Made by a program: the position numbers and the translations under genes
Shown here: piece by piece, positions 63,967 to 64,000 of the stretch
Layout of the letters: each line of letters opens with the position of its first letter
How positions within the stretch are numbered: position 1 is the first letter of the stretch
The notes under the pieces: model-generated
What the model saw: the letters and a program-made list of their open reading frames with translations, nothing else
The model's database searches: none
Told to the model about the DNA's origin: nothing
Assembly: GCF_018362975.1 (NCBI RefSeq)
Contig: NZ_CP074371.1
Location: 7,316,001 to 7,380,000, forward strand
Direction: 5' to 3'
DNA from: Nocardia tengchongensis
Lineage (GTDB): Bacteria; Actinomycetota; Actinomycetes; Mycobacteriales; Mycobacteriaceae
Length of the DNA stretch: 64,000 nt

Positions 63967-64000
63967 ATGACAGCAGGTCGTGCGCAGGAGGCGTCAACAC
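63967..64000 (+). CDS. Possible start of a divergent gene, cut by the right edge
   Basis: ATG 63967 opens MTAGRAQEAST and runs off the window after 11 codons. A TATAGC box ends 8 bases before the ATG, so a leaderless start is possible. Its place opposite the flavin reductase, across a palindrome, would suit the cluster's regulator. Far too short to identify. Confidence 0.35.
   Translation, partial: MTAGRAQEAST

Noticed and set aside
63926..63968. A longer N-terminus for the flavin reductase starting near 63968
   Set aside because: It would translate through the -10 region, the palindrome and the AAGGAGG site; GTG 63926 fits the ribosome-binding site and the family length.

Overview
This is high-GC actinobacterial DNA, most likely from a mycolic-acid-containing member of the Mycobacteriales such as Nocardia or Rhodococcus. 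That inference rests on three things. About 30 kb has the same gene order that I recall for Mycobacterium tuberculosis Rv2397c to Rv2427c. LGFP, iniB/iniA and octT/gpgP genes are present. Many starts are GTG or look leaderless, with a TAnnnT -10 box 6 to 8 bases before the start codon. I saw no rRNA, tRNA, CRISPR array, transposase, integrase or phage gene.

Layout. 1-3137: molybdenum cofactor genes (moaA end, moeA, a moaC-mogA fusion, moaE). 3089-6574: a urate/purine locus (urate oxidase, a PucR regulator, and an NCS2 permease that has lost its middle). 6672-13848: a COG0523 metal GTPase, a hypothetical gene, a glycolipid-binding-domain protein, a one-chain acyl-CoA carboxylase and an FAD monooxygenase. 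14003-46070: the conserved block. It holds the sulfate ABC transporter (cysA, cysW, cysT, subI), an M48 protease, a GH15 trehalase-type enzyme, an iniB-like/iniA pair, lepA, an aquaporin, the transglutaminase / alpha-E / ATP-grasp trio, rpsT, an LGFP protein, holA, comEC/comEA, DegV, octT-gpgP-rsfS-nadD, a VWA/MoxR pair and proA. 46131-57816: an accessory region of transport, ribokinase, PadR-SDR-SDR, TetR/flavoenzyme, and SARP regulator genes. 57881-64000: a methyltransferase followed by a leftward catabolic cluster (flavin reductase, KshA-type Rieske oxygenase, small Cys protein, KshB-type reductase, extradiol dioxygenase, alcohol dehydrogenase).

How parts work together. The Moco genes act in sequence from MoaA and MoaC through MoaE to Mog and MoeA. 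The sulfate genes form one importer behind a long structured leader. octT and gpgP belong to methylglucose lipopolysaccharide synthesis. The rightmost cluster looks like a ring-hydroxylating and ring-cleaving route for a steroid-like or aromatic substrate, under an operator that overlaps its first ribosome-binding site.

Two regions deserve most attention. One is a 572-residue protein that joins an Old Yellow Enzyme domain to an F420-dependent nitroreductase-type domain, divergent from a TetR gene with two operator copies between them. The other is the KshA/KshB-like cluster. A caution applies to the whole window: five genes (moaC-mogA, iniA, comEC, the MFS transporter and a SnoaL-like gene) are broken by single-base changes, all in or next to G/C runs. 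That pattern fits sequencing error at least as well as real gene decay.
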